64,000 nt of DNA from NCBI RefSeq assembly GCF_947172395.1, contig NC_069109.1, forward strand, positions 1,768,897 to 1,832,896, written 5' to 3'. The notes below the pieces were generated by a model. It had not been told where the DNA came from and ran no database searches. It worked only from the letters and a program-made list of their open reading frames with translations. The first letter of the stretch is position 1, and each line of letters opens with the position of its first letter. Positions 63,883 through 64,000 of the stretch are shown in pieces. Origin of the DNA: Bicyclus anynana. Its lineage: Eukaryota; Arthropoda; Insecta; Lepidoptera; Nymphalidae. A program made the translations under genes and the position numbers.

Positions 63883-64000
63883 ATCCTGTTTCTATTACAT
63901 TTTTGTTGTAAATAGTTGACACTTTTTTTTTTAAATGGTCATAAATAGGGTTGTTGACTTATATCAAAGGAGTACCGGTATTCCTGCTGTAAGGACAAGT

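Noticed and set aside
63841..64000. Further exon of gene 4 after the TA repeat
   Set aside because: The frame stops at 63723 and nothing beyond resembles a finger or splice-flanked exon.

Overview
The window looks like a lepidopteran (moth or butterfly) nuclear genome. Intron-split genes with AT-rich introns carry two zinc-binding domain types common in insect transcription factors (THAP and ZAD) plus C2H2 fingers. The non-coding DNA is saturated with non-LTR retrotransposons (R4/Dong-like, RTE-like, Jockey-like, R1-like), two tRNA-headed SINE families and several terminal-inverted-repeat MITE families. I do not name a species.

Layout. (1) 3,487-31,511, minus strand: a 16-exon gene I assembled by hand from splice sites and phases (766 aa). 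It has an N-terminal THAP domain, a short acidic bridge exon, a ZAD domain, a long acidic/basic linker and 11 C2H2 fingers. Its introns hold an RTE-like element (3.9-6.9 kb), a roughly 980-bp ATG-type microsatellite (7.4-8.4 kb), an apparently intact R4/Dong-like element (10.2-14.2 kb), a Jockey-like fragment (24.2-25.1 kb) and a 5'-truncated Jockey ORF2 (28.4-30.7 kb). (2) 34,173-34,687, plus strand: a minimal two-exon THAP domain gene of about 80 aa, possibly truncated. (3) 36,284-41,412, plus strand: a five-exon THAP protein of 290 aa with a Cys-rich tail. (4) 43,229-63,723, plus strand: an 18-exon paralogue of gene 1 (1,125 aa) with the same domain order (THAP, acidic bridge, ZAD, disordered linker, 11 C2H2 fingers).

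Genes 1 and 4 point away from each other around the two THAP-only genes, so the window is an inverted (head-to-head) four-gene THAP cluster. Both long genes keep the same exon lengths through the ZAD (93 and 135 nt) and in much of the finger array (131, 75 and 132 nt). The codon phases close without a frameshift in both reconstructions. The fusion of THAP and ZAD-C2H2 modules, kept in both paralogues, is the most interesting system here. By family knowledge these would be nuclear DNA-binding regulators: THAP and C2H2 units contact DNA and ZAD dimerises. The targets are unknown.

Transposons have repeatedly affected gene structure. The two extra introns in the linker of gene 4 consist almost wholly of transposon sequence. 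One 3' splice site sits at the end of a TTAA-type MITE. Exon edges of both genes have been tandemly duplicated into decayed pseudo-exons. I saw no rRNA, functional tRNA, CRISPR or prokaryotic features. All gene models are reading-frame and splice-site inferences without transcript data.
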